Positions 7,044 to 14,905 are shown, numbered from the stretch's first letter. The stretch is DNA of 16,361 nt from Desulfobacteraceae bacterium (GCA_022712835.1 JAFLJU010000209.1:1-16361), one strand, 5' to 3'. Notes: generated by a model not told the origin, from the letters alone. Numbers and translations: made by a program.

Positions 7044-7791
7044 GGATATTTTCCTCCTGTTGTTCCCGGCGCCGTCTCATGGACCGCAGGGCAGCCACTT
7101 CACTGCAAACTGAAACATACTCACAGGCATCGCAGTCAAGGGCCATCTCCCTAGCCATCTCACCGGTCATTTTGTTCATGGCGCCGATGATGATCATGGC
7201 ATTGGCAGAGACCTGGTTCATCTCCAGGACATCCGCATTAGACGAGGTAATAAAGACAATTTCAACGGACCTGACAAAATCCAGTTCCAGATACCGGTCC
7301 ATAAGGGCTGACCCCAGGGTCTTCAAAGAAAACCCGTCTTTCAGCGCCCCATGGCTGACCCGGCTCCACTCCCGCTGGAACTGGGATGCACCACGCATCA
7401 TATATCCGGAAAGATTCAGCGTGTACCTGACCTTTTCCAGAGCCCTGTACCTTGCATAGCTATTTTGTTCGTCAAACCCCTCCCCTGCCACCAGAACGAT
7501 TTTGCCAAAGGGAGCCTGGGAGCCCTCCATTTCTGAAAGATCGGGCCCCACAATGGAGATCCGCCTGTTTTGAATAAGGTCCTGTGTATTTGTCCACAAG
7601 AGCTGCGATGTGGAGGCCGTCTTTGGATTCCCGAGTTCCACGGCCGTGTCCTGTCCCATGACCAGGGGTTTGTTCTCGACCAGGGGCCAATGACATTGTC
7701 CGGGATGAACCGATTCAGTCACTTGATTTTCCCTGCGTTTTTGGTCAAGGAATTCTTGGACCTGAATGATATGGGCTTTAAAGAGTTCCAT
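7036..7791 (-). CDS. Acetyl-CoA synthase (CdhC/AcsB)-like small protein lacking most of the A-cluster domain
   Basis: A 251-residue protein. Residues 50-57 (AVELGNPK), 79-90 (SIVGPDLSEMEG) and 141-147 (EWSRVSH) match, from memory of the family, conserved stretches of the central domain of CdhC/AcsB (VELGGPK, TIVGPDLKEME, WMRVS), in the same order and at similar spacing. It then reaches C220-x2-C223-x5-C229, where acetyl-CoA synthase begins its A-cluster ligands (C-x2-C-x8-C), and ends in an Arg-rich tail. The remaining 200 or so residues with the other cysteines, including the CxC that holds nickel, are absent. Start at ATG 7791 with AAGGA 8 bases upstream. It cannot be a normal acetyl-CoA synthase; a small metal-cluster or CoA/protein-binding protein partnered with the CooC-like ATPase is the likeliest reading. 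Confidence 0.75.
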   Translation of the reverse strand: MELFKAHIIQVQEFLDQKRRENQVTESVHPGQCHWPLVENKPLVMGQDTAVELGNPKTASTSQLLWTNTQDLIQNRRISIVGPDLSEMEGSQAPFGKIVLVAGEGFDEQNSYARYRALEKVRYTLNLSGYMMRGASQFQREWSRVSHGALKDGFSLKTLGSALMDRYLELDFVRSVEIVFITSSNADVLEMNQVSANAMIIIGAMNKMTGEMAREMALDCDACEYVSVCSEVAALRSMRRRREQQEENIHA

Positions 7792-7809
7792 TTTTTTATC
7801 CTTACGATA

Positions 7810-7819
7810 TTGTCTACAA
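7810..7819. promoter_or_regulatory. Candidate GntR operator TTGT-CT-ACAA
   Basis: A perfect 4+2+4 palindrome of the type bound by many GntR/FCD regulators (TTGTNNACAA), 19-28 bp before the start of the acetyl-CoA-synthase-like gene in the 62 bp gap after activator 1. It may mark an internal, separately controlled promoter. No clear -35/-10 pair was found beside it. Confidence 0.35.
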
Positions 7820-7853
7820 ATTAACTAGTGGCTGACCGAAATCATCCATCTAC

Positions 7854-8648
7854 TTAGGCCTTGCAACTGTCCTTTACCTTCTCCTCGGCAAAAAGAGCCG
7901 CCCCCATGGCCCCCATGATCTGGGGATCAAACTGATCCAGGGATTTTAATTCAATGTTGAGCACATCGCCGATGGCATTGAATACCCCTTTGTTTTTGGC
8001 CACCCCGCCGGTCATGACCACATCTTCGGTAATTTCAATACTTTTGGCCATGGATGCCACCCGTTTTGCCAGGGCATAGTGCAGGGCATTCATGATATCG
8101 GAAGGGTCTTTCCCCTCATTTACCAGGGAAACCACTTCGGTCTCGGCAAAGATGACGCATTGGTTGGAGATACTTAACTTTTCCCTGGATCTTGAGGCCA
8201 CCTGTCCCAACTCTTCCAGGGGAATTTCCAGTGATTCTGCCATGATTTCCAGAAACCTTCCTGTGCCTGAGGCGCACTTGTCATTGTACATGTACCGCAC
8301 CACATTCCCGTTCTCATCCATCCGTGTGGCCTTGGCATCCTGGCCGCCAATATCAATCACCATCCGGGCGGAGGGTGCAACATGCATGGCACCTTTGGCA
8401 TGGCAGGATATCTCCGACTCAACACTGTTCACAAATGAGATCTGCTCCTTGCCATATCCAGTACCCACCACATAGGCAACCTGATCCATCCTCAGGTTTG
8501 CCTGGTCCAGGGCCAGGTTCATGACGTCATCTGCTGATTCCGAAGGACTGGTCTGGGCACGCATCACTGCATTGGCCAGAACCTTGCCATTTTCAAGGAT
8601 GACTGCCTTGGCAGTCAAAGAACCTATATCACATCCGGCAACTATCAT
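7854..8648 (-). CDS. 2-hydroxyacyl-CoA dehydratase/benzoyl-CoA reductase activator ATPase (activator 1)
   Basis: A 264-residue BadF/BadG/BcrA/BcrD-family ASKHA ATPase. It shows GCDIGSLTAKAVI (5-17) and IDIGGQDAKA (98-107), the phosphate-binding motifs, MTGGVAKNKGV for adenosine, and C125 (NDKCASGTGRFLE) and C164 (SNQCVIFAE). The 39-residue spacing of the two cysteines equals that of Cys127 and Cys166 in HgdC, which hold a [4Fe-4S] cluster between two subunits. It would use ATP hydrolysis to push a low-potential electron into the BCR/HAD subunits encoded upstream. Shine-Dalgarno AGGAGG is well placed before the ATG at 8648. It lies 15 bp after activator 2, and the pair resembles BcrA/BcrD of benzoyl-CoA reductase. 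Confidence 0.92.
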   Translation of the reverse strand: MIVAGCDIGSLTAKAVILENGKVLANAVMRAQTSPSESADDVMNLALDQANLRMDQVAYVVGTGYGKEQISFVNSVESEISCHAKGAMHVAPSARMVIDIGGQDAKATRMDENGNVVRYMYNDKCASGTGRFLEIMAESLEIPLEELGQVASRSREKLSISNQCVIFAETEVVSLVNEGKDPSDIMNALHYALAKRVASMAKSIEITEDVVMTGGVAKNKGVFNAIGDVLNIELKSLDQFDPQIMGAMGAALFAEEKVKDSCKA

Positions 8649-8662
8649 ATTTTCCTCCTGTA

Positions 8663-8713
8663 GTTAAGTCTTTCCGATGGTTAAGTCGTTCCGATAGTTA
8701 AGTCTTTCCGATG
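8663..8713. repeat. Three tandem copies of a 17 bp unit at the end of activator 2
   Basis: Units at 8663-8679, 8680-8696 and 8697-8713 (GTTAAGTCTTTCCGATG); the outer two are identical and the middle one differs at two positions. Because 17 is not a multiple of three, the units are read in three different frames on the minus strand, giving SERLN, YRNDL and TIGKT followed by the stop codon. The array ends just before the Shine-Dalgarno of the next gene. Confidence 0.95.
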
Positions 8714-9476
8714 CTTTCAGAGCGGCCCCGATGGCACCTGCAATCTGAGGGTCCGCCTTCCGGGTCTTTTTAATTCTCTTACCGAGAAGCTTTTCAAGGG
8801 TTGACACCACCCCGGTATTCTTGGCGACCCCCCCGGTCATGAGCAGGTTCCCCCGGGGTTTAACCGCATTAACAAGAATAGCCACCCGCTGGGCCATGGC
8901 CGTGTTGATCCCCGCCCCGATATCGTCTACCGCCACTCCGGAGTTGACATACTTGATCACATCCGCCTGGGCCCAAACCGTACAGGTTGAGGTTAATAAT
9001 ACCGGTTTCCTGGCTCTTGCTGTCATAGCCCCCAGTTCGCCGATATCAATATTCAAAAGTCTGGCCATGACCTCCAGGAACCGGCCGGTGCCTGAGGCAC
9101 ATTTGTCATTGGCCATGAAATTTTCAATATTTCCCAACCTATCCAGCCGCATGGTTTTGCAGTCCTGCCCCCCGATATCAATGACCGTGCCCACGGACGG
9201 CAGCATCCATCTGGCCCCTTTCCCATGACAGGAAACCTCGGATGCAGATTCGTTTATAAAACTGATTTTTTCCTGGCCATACCCCGTGCCCACGCAATAG
9301 TCGATATCATCGGCGGACAGGCCAGCCTCGGCAAGCACGGCGGCCATGACGGCATCACCGGAATCTTTGGGCCTGGGTTTTGATTTAATGACCTGTTTTG
9401 CCAGAATTTTTCCATTCCTCATGATGACTGCTTTGGATGTCAGAGATCCGACATCACACCCGGCAACAATATTCAT
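8664..9476 (-). CDS. 2-hydroxyacyl-CoA dehydratase/benzoyl-CoA reductase activator ATPase (activator 2)
   Basis: A 270-residue partner of activator 1 in the same ASKHA family: GCDVGSLTSKAVI (6-18), IDIGGQDCKTM (99-109), MTGGVAKNTGV, and cluster cysteines C126 (NDKCASGTGRFLE) and C165 (TSTCTVWAQ), again 39 apart. Most dehydratases use a homodimeric activator; two different activators with two catalytic subunits is the BcrABCD arrangement, so this pair may form a heterodimer. The start overlaps the stop of the preceding BCR/HAD subunit (ATGA). The C-terminal 15 residues are entirely encoded by a 17 bp triple repeat and are unlike the usual family end, which stops soon after GAIGAAL. Confidence 0.92.
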   Translation of the reverse strand: MNIVAGCDVGSLTSKAVIMRNGKILAKQVIKSKPRPKDSGDAVMAAVLAEAGLSADDIDYCVGTGYGQEKISFINESASEVSCHGKGARWMLPSVGTVIDIGGQDCKTMRLDRLGNIENFMANDKCASGTGRFLEVMARLLNIDIGELGAMTARARKPVLLTSTCTVWAQADVIKYVNSGVAVDDIGAGINTAMAQRVAILVNAVKPRGNLLMTGGVAKNTGVVSTLEKLLGKRIKKTRKADPQIAGAIGAALKASERLNYRNDLTIGKT

Positions 9477-10873
9477 AGCAACCCCCTTATGGTAAAAAAT
9501 TCATCCAGACGTTCCTTTGTGGCATCCCAGGACTCCACCCGGTCGTCAAAGGCATCGTCATACATGATATGGGTGGGATACCCGTGTTTTTCCAAATCCC
9601 TGGCGATCATTTTGACATTGGCCCAGGTATTGCGGCATCCGGGTGTGCCGTTGTAAATCAGACAGTCTGCCCCGAAGTTTTCAGCCAGTACCAGGGTCTC
9701 CTCCAGCCACATATTCTTCCCGTCATAGGGTCCCCGGATAGATCTGACCATGGGTAGCCTTGAGTTGAGCATTGCAATACTGTTCAGCATGCCCTCGCGG
9801 CTTGCCCGGTCCACCCGTGAGGCAACCCCGGGAAGTTTAGACGTATAAGAGACCTCTTCGCTGAAATGATGGGACAGCATTCCGCCCATATGGGCAATGC
9901 CTTTTTCATCAAAGTAGTTCCAGAAGTTCATATCCAGGTTGTAGTGATCAATATAAAACATAAACGCCCTAAGTTTCTCTTTGCCTGTCTTCAGGCCGCA
10001 AATTCCTGCGGCAGCTCTTTGCTTTACCCGGTTTAATATGGTCTCCAGAAGGCGGGTATACTCTTTATGCCCCGAGAAGGTATACCGTCCGGCATACAAG
10101 GCAATATTGTACATGGGACTCATGGGAGAGGGCCGCAGGCTCTGCAGATCTTCGATATCCGCAATCAGTTCATTCTGCCTTTCAACTTCAGCCAGAACCT
10201 CATCTAAAAGATCGTAATCCATAATATTGCCGGTCTGGGCCTCGATAAATCGGATCAGCTCCTTGTAGTCCGCAAGATGATACCCCTCACTTCTGTCGTC
10301 ACCAAGGGTTTGGGGGAAATTAAGTGCGTAATACGGTATATCAAGATAGGATGAGGCAAAGGAGAAGGCATTGGCATTGGTATCGCAGATACCTGGCGTA
10401 CTGCAGACCACAAGGTCGATGGATTCTGCAAGACCTGCAAAATAAGCCCCCAGAGCCCCCCTTTGGGAAGAGCAGGATGTTTCAGGCAGTCCCACCTGGC
10501 AGCCATAGTCCATATATTCAAACATGCCCCTGCGCCAGACAATATTTCCCAGGGCCGTTAACATTTCAGTGCACACTGGCACTACATTCATGGCGTACAA
10601 AATCGCAGGTGAAAAGCAAAAAGTGGTCAGGCCGATTTTTTTACCCTGGTCATGGGCGTTCAGTATATTCTTATAATAGGCGTCAAACAGTTTTAATACC
10701 TGGATACCCACATCCCCGTGATCAATAAAAAATTTGGATACCCCCTTGAAATAGGGGATATATTTATAGGCCAGTTCCGTCTCTTTTTGGGTGCCGTTTG
10801 CCACGGCAGATGCAGCCGAAAGAACACTGGACATGAGCCAGTCGTAATTGTATTCCTTAAATTCAGGTCTCAT
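9473..10873 (-). CDS. BCR/HAD-family catalytic subunit, large (HgdB/BcrB-like)
   Basis: A 466-residue 2-hydroxyglutaryl-CoA dehydratase D-component-family protein. The sequence shows GLTTFCFSPAILYAMNVVPV (81-100), the usual first-cysteine/Pro region (C86), LPETSCSSQRGALGAYFAG (C134), CSTPGICDTNANAF (C157, C163) and C404/C413 in CLIYNGTPGCRNTW followed by ARDLEKHGYP near the C-terminus. In the family three such cysteines hold a [4Fe-4S] cluster, with a fourth ligand position free for substrate or water. Together with the next subunit it would catalyse ATP-driven one-electron chemistry on a CoA thioester: reductive dearomatisation, double-bond reduction or syn-dehydration. AAAGGAG precedes the ATG. 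It lies 21 bp after the partner subunit. The substrate is unknown. Confidence 0.88.
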   Translation of the reverse strand: MRPEFKEYNYDWLMSSVLSAASAVANGTQKETELAYKYIPYFKGVSKFFIDHGDVGIQVLKLFDAYYKNILNAHDQGKKIGLTTFCFSPAILYAMNVVPVCTEMLTALGNIVWRRGMFEYMDYGCQVGLPETSCSSQRGALGAYFAGLAESIDLVVCSTPGICDTNANAFSFASSYLDIPYYALNFPQTLGDDRSEGYHLADYKELIRFIEAQTGNIMDYDLLDEVLAEVERQNELIADIEDLQSLRPSPMSPMYNIALYAGRYTFSGHKEYTRLLETILNRVKQRAAAGICGLKTGKEKLRAFMFYIDHYNLDMNFWNYFDEKGIAHMGGMLSHHFSEEVSYTSKLPGVASRVDRASREGMLNSIAMLNSRLPMVRSIRGPYDGKNMWLEETLVLAENFGADCLIYNGTPGCRNTWANVKMIARDLEKHGYPTHIMYDDAFDDRVESWDATKERLDEFFTIRGLL

Positions 10874-10894
10874 AAGAGCTCTCCTTTGTTAAGC

Positions 10895-12058
10895 TTATGC
10901 GGTCAGGGCAGACTGCTGATTATTCTGTGAAATCCGGTCTAAAAAGGCATTGATCCTTAGTTTGATCCTGCCTTTTTCCGTCAACGGCCCATATTCCCTT
11001 TCAATTCGGATACAGGAGACACCCATGGCTTCCAGGTCCCTTTCAAACAGGGCGTTTTCCGCCCCGTGAAGATCGCAGAACCTGATATTCTGCATGACCA
11101 CACCATCCACCTTTAACCGCTTGATTTTTTCCACAAGCAGGGCCAGGCGCTCCTTGTATTTTCCAAACATTCTGGGGCAGATTGATTTTCCTAGATAATG
11201 GGCAGCCAATGCCGCCACAGGATCGCCCTCTTCTGAGACTAGCGAACTCTCGTACTGAACACCGAAACAGAGATTTTCCCCGACTACCACAGCATTGGCG
11301 CTCTCCTCAATGAGTTCCACAAGATCTATTTCATCACTGATACTGCCGATGAGCAGGAGTCGTTTTCCATCATTTTCCAGGGGGGTATTTTCTTTCACAA
11401 CCGAGAGCCAGTCTTCAAGGGTTTGGGTGTACTCGTCCCTGGGACTCACGACGGCTGCCACAGCTGCGGCAAAGGCCTGGGTGCCGGATACCGGCACACG
11501 CTCTCCTGCGCGAAGGTCTTCCAGTTCCCTGAGCAACCCCCTGCCCCGGTTATAAAGTTTAATTGAGGCCGAAAGTTTTTCGTCGGTAATCTCCACCTCA
11601 AAATGGTCTTCTACGCTTTTGATGAGATTTCGGATTTCCTGGACATACCAGGCCATGCCGTGGGGCTCGACTTTATGGGGCACATCAAAATAGTAAAAAT
11701 AGTCCGGTACAATGCCCTTATAATCATCCCCGGCCTTTCGCCAGCACTCATCCAGCCGCCGCATGGCATCACATCCCGGGGTGATAATGGCCCCGTCAAG
11801 AAATGAGAGTTCCCCTTTACCGGCCAGCTGGAGGATGCACTTGGGAAAACTGCAAACAAAGGGACCGTAATAGGCATCGGCGATATCCATCCCATCTGTT
11901 TCAAGTCCCCTTAACCGGACCGGCAGAATGTCTGCGGCATGGAAAATTTCAGCCGGTGTATAGGAACAGGTATATCCAACTATTTTTTTCCCGGCCCGGC
12001 TCCACTCCATGACGGCCTTGCTCTGAATCTTTGTTGCTGCATTGTAAAACGGATTCAT
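10895..12058 (-). CDS. BCR/HAD-family catalytic subunit, small (HgdA/BcrC-like)
   Basis: A 387-residue member of the same D-component family, close to the length of BcrC (about 385). GYTCSYTPAEIFHAADILPVRLRG (28-51) is the family's hallmark entry, with the first cluster cysteine C31. YGPFVCSFPKC (C69, C74), ITPGCDAMRR (C96) and QNIRFCDLHGAE (C328) supply the other candidate ligands, and the end DLEAMGVSCIRIEREYG plus KGRIKLRINAFLD is typical. It pairs with the 466-residue subunit downstream. The start overlaps the stop of the unknown 490-residue gene (ATGA), so translation of the two is coupled. Sequence alone does not separate a reductase from a dehydratase. Confidence 0.9.
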   Translation of the reverse strand: MNPFYNAATKIQSKAVMEWSRAGKKIVGYTCSYTPAEIFHAADILPVRLRGLETDGMDIADAYYGPFVCSFPKCILQLAGKGELSFLDGAIITPGCDAMRRLDECWRKAGDDYKGIVPDYFYYFDVPHKVEPHGMAWYVQEIRNLIKSVEDHFEVEITDEKLSASIKLYNRGRGLLRELEDLRAGERVPVSGTQAFAAAVAAVVSPRDEYTQTLEDWLSVVKENTPLENDGKRLLLIGSISDEIDLVELIEESANAVVVGENLCFGVQYESSLVSEEGDPVAALAAHYLGKSICPRMFGKYKERLALLVEKIKRLKVDGVVMQNIRFCDLHGAENALFERDLEAMGVSCIRIEREYGPLTEKGRIKLRINAFLDRISQNNQQSALTA

Positions 12059-13527
12059 CCTCGCACCTCCTCGGTTTCTAGTAATGCTTTTAATGCATTC
12101 CTGGCCTGCTGCGCCTGTTCTTCATGTTCGTCATCACAGGAAGCCAGCACATCACACCCCCATGCCACCACACCGGGCAGAACCGTTCTTGCCACAGGTT
12201 TCAGATCCTCGCCCACAGCGCTGAAAAACTTTGACACCGTATAGGCCAGTTCATCTTCATCCAGACCGTTGACAAACTGCCGGACAAATTCGCTGGAGAT
12301 ATCAGGATTCTGATCCCATAACCGATTCACAAGCCTGACAATAATATTGATCTGTTCAGCGGCCTCCTGGGTATCCAAGGCGGAGAACCGAAAATTCATT
12401 AACGAATCAAAAACGGCATCATCCTGATTTTCCAGTGCAGACAGGTGTTTGTTCCGAGATCTCACCCGGATATTAGACAGCTCTGGGCTGTTGGTCATGG
12501 CAAGCTGCAATAATTCAGGGTCATTTGCCGTGGCCCCGGCAATGGCCTCATCAACGGATGCTTTAAGCTTGGCCAGGGAGAGTTTCCCCTTCCAAAAGAT
12601 CCTTGAATCCACCTGTGCAATAATATCTTCGATCTTGTCGGTCAGGGCATTTTCAAGTCGGGGCGCTCCGGGTTCTCCGAGAAGCGCGCTGCCCGTATGA
12701 AGTTTTCTGCTGATCTCGGCCAGTTCATTAATCACAGAACTGACCTCTTCGGCACTGATCTCTTCCATCAAAGATGTAATGATATCGGTCAGAAGATCCG
12801 GCGGTACGGCGTTGAGTTTTGTAAGAGAAATATTAAGGGATCCCGCAAGAACATTGATAAAAGAAGGTAACAGAGAAAAAATACCGATTACTTTTGACGG
12901 ATACTGCCAGATGACGGTATTAACCATTTCCACAAAGGCCAGGGCATCAGGGCCGGATCCGTCTACTGCTTCCTTGAGTTCGGCAAAATCAACCGATTGA
13001 ATCCATTTTTGAATCCCGGGCTCAAGGGTGCTTGTAAAAAATTGAGGATCGGTTTTATGAATATGGCTCACAAGGCGGGCCATACTTGTCAAAACACTTC
13101 CGGTCCTGCCCTTCCCCGTTTCGGTCAAAAGGGTGTGGAGCAGGTCTTTTGCTGCACCGTTTTCCCCCAGGTTTATGCCGGACAGCGCATCGGTAAGATC
13201 GTTGACCAGTCCCGGCAACAGGCAGGTTAAATTGTTTACGAAATTTTCATCTTCAAATAGGGCGATGATCTCATTTTTGTGGTGCCGGTCTTCCGGTCGT
13301 GACAGCTGATTTTTTACAATGGATGAGGTAATTTTAGAAACCTGTGTTTTGATTTTACTGTCACCGGACCAGGTTTCGAGCAAAAGAGGGACAAAACCGA
13401 TAATTGCCTGCCGGGCCTCTTTTGTTGCCAGGATGTCTTTGAGAACCGATTCAAGAACGTTTTTTCTCTCTCCAGGCCTGACTGCAGGGGGGTTGCCGTT
13501 TTTAGTTTGTGATAATGTATCATTCAT
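12055..13527 (-). CDS. Unrecognised 490-residue soluble, largely helical protein
   Basis: I do not recognise a family. The sequence has no signal peptide and no long hydrophobic segment, is rich in Leu, Glu, Asp and Ser, and reads as a chain of amphipathic helices (for example LESVLKDILATKEARQAIIG, then ALFEDENFVNNLTCLLPGLV and TDIITSLMEEISAEEVSSVI), which suggests a helical-repeat or adaptor fold. Only three cysteines are visible (one near residue 121, two in WGCDVLASC near the C-terminus), so it is not obviously an Fe-S protein. AGGAG lies 9 bases before the ATG. It follows the flavoprotein by 34 bp and overlaps the start of the small BCR/HAD subunit, so it should be made in step with the enzyme. 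An assembly, scaffold or docking subunit is a guess. Confidence 0.75.
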   Translation of the reverse strand: MNDTLSQTKNGNPPAVRPGERKNVLESVLKDILATKEARQAIIGFVPLLLETWSGDSKIKTQVSKITSSIVKNQLSRPEDRHHKNEIIALFEDENFVNNLTCLLPGLVNDLTDALSGINLGENGAAKDLLHTLLTETGKGRTGSVLTSMARLVSHIHKTDPQFFTSTLEPGIQKWIQSVDFAELKEAVDGSGPDALAFVEMVNTVIWQYPSKVIGIFSLLPSFINVLAGSLNISLTKLNAVPPDLLTDIITSLMEEISAEEVSSVINELAEISRKLHTGSALLGEPGAPRLENALTDKIEDIIAQVDSRIFWKGKLSLAKLKASVDEAIAGATANDPELLQLAMTNSPELSNIRVRSRNKHLSALENQDDAVFDSLMNFRFSALDTQEAAEQINIIVRLVNRLWDQNPDISSEFVRQFVNGLDEDELAYTVSKFFSAVGEDLKPVARTVLPGVVAWGCDVLASCDDEHEEQAQQARNALKALLETEEVRG

Positions 13528-13561
13528 AAGACGTTTCTCCTGTAATGGTGTGAACTAAAAA

Positions 13562-14875
13562 TCAGGCCACCTTCCGGGTCTCTTTTGTCAAACCCAGCAG
13601 GTGCTTTCCAAGCCGCTTGCCAAGGGCCAGCAGAGAGAATGTGGGAGGAAGTCCCCAGGCTTCCGGGATCACGGAACAATCACAGACATAGAGGTTTTCA
13701 AATCGGGTCTGCAGGTTGGTATCCAGGTGTTCACCCAGTTTTATGGTACCCCCGGGATGGGCGGCAAGCACCCAGCTTCGATAGGTTTTTTGGGCACCGG
13801 CGTTCTCAAGAATTTTTTTTGCGTGGCCTGCTCCCTTGTCCAGTTTTTTCTTATCCGCTTTGGATAGAGTCTTCCATACCCAGCCGTTGTCCTTGATCTG
13901 GCCGCCCAATCCGTCTTTGACCTTGATCATGATGGGAACGACGTCTGAGTAGGAAAACGCCTTTCCAAACCTGAAGACCTCAAGGTCAAAGGCGATTTTC
14001 ATCAAATGGGGAAGGTTGAAGTCTGTCATGACGATGCCCTCTTCGGGCATATGGATGCCCGCACTCATGGGAATGCCCCTGCCGCTCTTGACTCCCGGAA
14101 CTTTCCCCATGACATAGATGAGCGGATCAAAGAAAAAATCCTTACCCACATCATGGATGCCGGAATTTTTCAAAATTATCGGGGAGCCTATGCCACCGGC
14201 TGCAATAATCACTTTTGGGGCAAACACGGAAATAAGCTCGGATTTGTATTTGTATTCAACCCCAACCGCTGTCTGCCCTTCAATAATAACCCGTGAGACC
14301 TTGGCCCGGTTCACCAGTGTGGCCCCGTATTTCAAGGCATCATCCACAAAATTTCGTGCATTCCACTTGGCGCCGTAGGGGCAGCCATACATGCACTTAA
14401 CGCAGTCAGCTCTGCATCGATATTGATAGATGAACTTGTTCAGTTTTTTACAGTCATACCCCAGCTCATTGGCACTTTTATGGAACACCTGACCTGCCGG
14501 ACTCATAAGCTCATCGGACAGGGGTTCCATGGGAACTTGCCTCCTAATCTCTTCCACGTCTTCAGAAATATCCACCCCGTAGGTCTTGAGCATATCCACC
14601 GGAGGCTCAAATGCCGTACCGCAGTATAAAAGGGAGCTTCCGCCTGTGGTGATTCCCCGGATCATACCAAGGCACTGACCTGTGATAAGCATACTCCTGC
14701 CAGGGGTCATCCCCCGGGGAATGGTCTGCAACAGGTTGCCATGCACCGGCTCATTATCCCCCCACTCCAGGATCAATACTTTTTTCCCCTTCATGGACAA
14801 TTCCCTTGCCACTGTCGCCCCGCCCGGGCCGCTGCCCACCACAAGGGCATCGTAATTTTTTTCAGGTGCCGTCAT
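13562..14875 (-). CDS. GMC-like FAD oxidoreductase with a four-cysteine (Fe-S type) insert
   Basis: A 437-residue flavoprotein. The N-terminal ADP-binding motif is VVGSGPGGATVA (12-23), with the acidic strand end LILEWG. C154-x3-C158-x2-C161-x3-C165 (CRADCVKCMYGC) resembles an Fe-S ligand set and is not found in classical GMC oxidases. The C-terminal GMC domain shows HPGGT (373-377) and VCDCSVIPEAWGLPPTFSLLALG, but the usual Asn-Pro of the active site reads Pro-Pro. It could oxidise an alcohol or alicyclic ring, or act as an electron-transfer partner of the reductase. Start chosen at ATG 14875, 5 bases after a perfect AAGGAGG; the ATG at 14878 is too close and one at 14905 has no such site. 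First enzyme gene after the main promoter. Confidence 0.85.
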   Translation of the reverse strand: MTAPEKNYDALVVGSGPGGATVARELSMKGKKVLILEWGDNEPVHGNLLQTIPRGMTPGRSMLITGQCLGMIRGITTGGSSLLYCGTAFEPPVDMLKTYGVDISEDVEEIRRQVPMEPLSDELMSPAGQVFHKSANELGYDCKKLNKFIYQYRCRADCVKCMYGCPYGAKWNARNFVDDALKYGATLVNRAKVSRVIIEGQTAVGVEYKYKSELISVFAPKVIIAAGGIGSPIILKNSGIHDVGKDFFFDPLIYVMGKVPGVKSGRGIPMSAGIHMPEEGIVMTDFNLPHLMKIAFDLEVFRFGKAFSYSDVVPIMIKVKDGLGGQIKDNGWVWKTLSKADKKKLDKGAGHAKKILENAGAQKTYRSWVLAAHPGGTIKLGEHLDTNLQTRFENLYVCDCSVIPEAWGLPPTFSLLALGKRLGKHLLGLTKETRKVA

Positions 14876-14905
14876 CATGTCCTCCTTGTAAGAAATTATG
14901 GTCAC

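Noticed and set aside
6279..7791. A CO dehydrogenase/acetyl-CoA synthase (Wood-Ljungdahl) operon
   Set aside because: Only a CooC-like ATPase and a fragment-like CdhC relative are present; no CODH catalytic subunit, corrinoid protein or methyltransferase is visible.
8663..8713. CRISPR array
   Set aside because: The 17 bp units are directly adjacent with no spacers and lie in the coding end of activator 2.
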